Assembly: GCF_027594425.1 (NCBI RefSeq)
Contig: NZ_CP115159.1
Span: forward strand, 3,185,001 to 3,249,000
DNA: 64,000 nucleotides
Origin: Zunongwangia sp. HGR-M22
GTDB taxonomy: Bacteria; Bacteroidota; Bacteroidia; Flavobacteriales; Flavobacteriaceae
Direction: 5' to 3'
This document shows positions 63,785-64,000 of the stretch, piece by piece. The position numbers and the translations under genes are program-made. Numbering within the stretch: position 1 is the stretch's first letter; every line of letters begins with the position of its first letter. A model generated the notes under the pieces. It searched no databases. It saw nothing but the letters and a program-made list of their open reading frames with translations, and was not told the DNA's origin.

Positions 63785-64000
<216 letters not shown>

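Overview
The window looks like chromosomal DNA of a marine or sediment Flavobacteriaceae bacterium (Bacteroidetes), in the general neighbourhood of Zunongwangia, Salegentibacter or Gramella; that genus-level guess is inference. Supporting signs are low GC, SusC/SusD and TonB-receptor loci, GldA, a DAHP synthase-chorismate mutase fusion, weak ribosome-binding sites and TAnnTTTG-type promoter elements. No prophage, insertion sequence, CRISPR array or rRNA operon was seen.

Layout. 1-1.7 kb: end of a 5'-nucleotidase-type phosphatase gene and a nitroreductase gene. 1.7-14.3 kb: a seven-gene minus-strand locus for a sulfated glycan (sulfatase, formylglycine-generating enzyme, TonB-type receptor, GH3, esterase, GH3, sulfatase) with no SusD and no regulator. 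14.6-16.4 kb: a surface protein with YadA-head repeats. 16.8-19.8 kb: an AsmA-family gene broken by two frameshifts and a stop codon. 20-21.7 kb: tRNA-Arg(TCG), a YqeY protein and an esterase. 21.7-33.9 kb: a complete SusCD polysaccharide utilization locus (propeller/LuxR regulator, SusC, SusD, GH144, esterase, BglX-type GH3) best read as a beta-1,2-glucan system. 34-36.6 kb: a radical-SAM/TIGR03915 DNA-metabolism pair and two tandem acidic lipoproteins. 36.6-47.8 kb: housekeeping genes (polyprenyl synthase, rlmN, queA, aroA, a MazG-like protein, two transglutaminase-like proteins, dtd, rsgA). 47.9-52 kb: a Phe/Tyr operon. 52.2-53.2 kb: gldA. 53.7-62.6 kb: methionine/threonine genes under two SAM-I riboswitches. 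62.9-64 kb: an OsmC protein and the end of a ferredoxin-NADP reductase gene.

How the genes work together. Both sugar loci couple an outer-membrane receptor to exported hydrolases. The aromatic operon pheA-aminotransferase-tyrA-DAHP synthase/chorismate mutase covers entry into the shikimate pathway and the Phe and Tyr branches. It is preceded by a previously unlisted small ORF (MNNLFTWNAFFYFYFFFKE), an antiterminator segment and an intrinsic terminator, which together form a textbook-style ribosome-mediated attenuator. The methionine cluster has a three-activity MetX-aspartokinase-homoserine dehydrogenase fusion, metF and a split metH; each transcript start carries an S-box aptamer.

The most interesting points are the Phe/Tyr attenuator, the apparently exported formylglycine-generating enzyme, the MetX-ThrA fusion, a three-copy structured repeat of about 162 bp, and a cluster of TGTAGTA motifs in front of susC.
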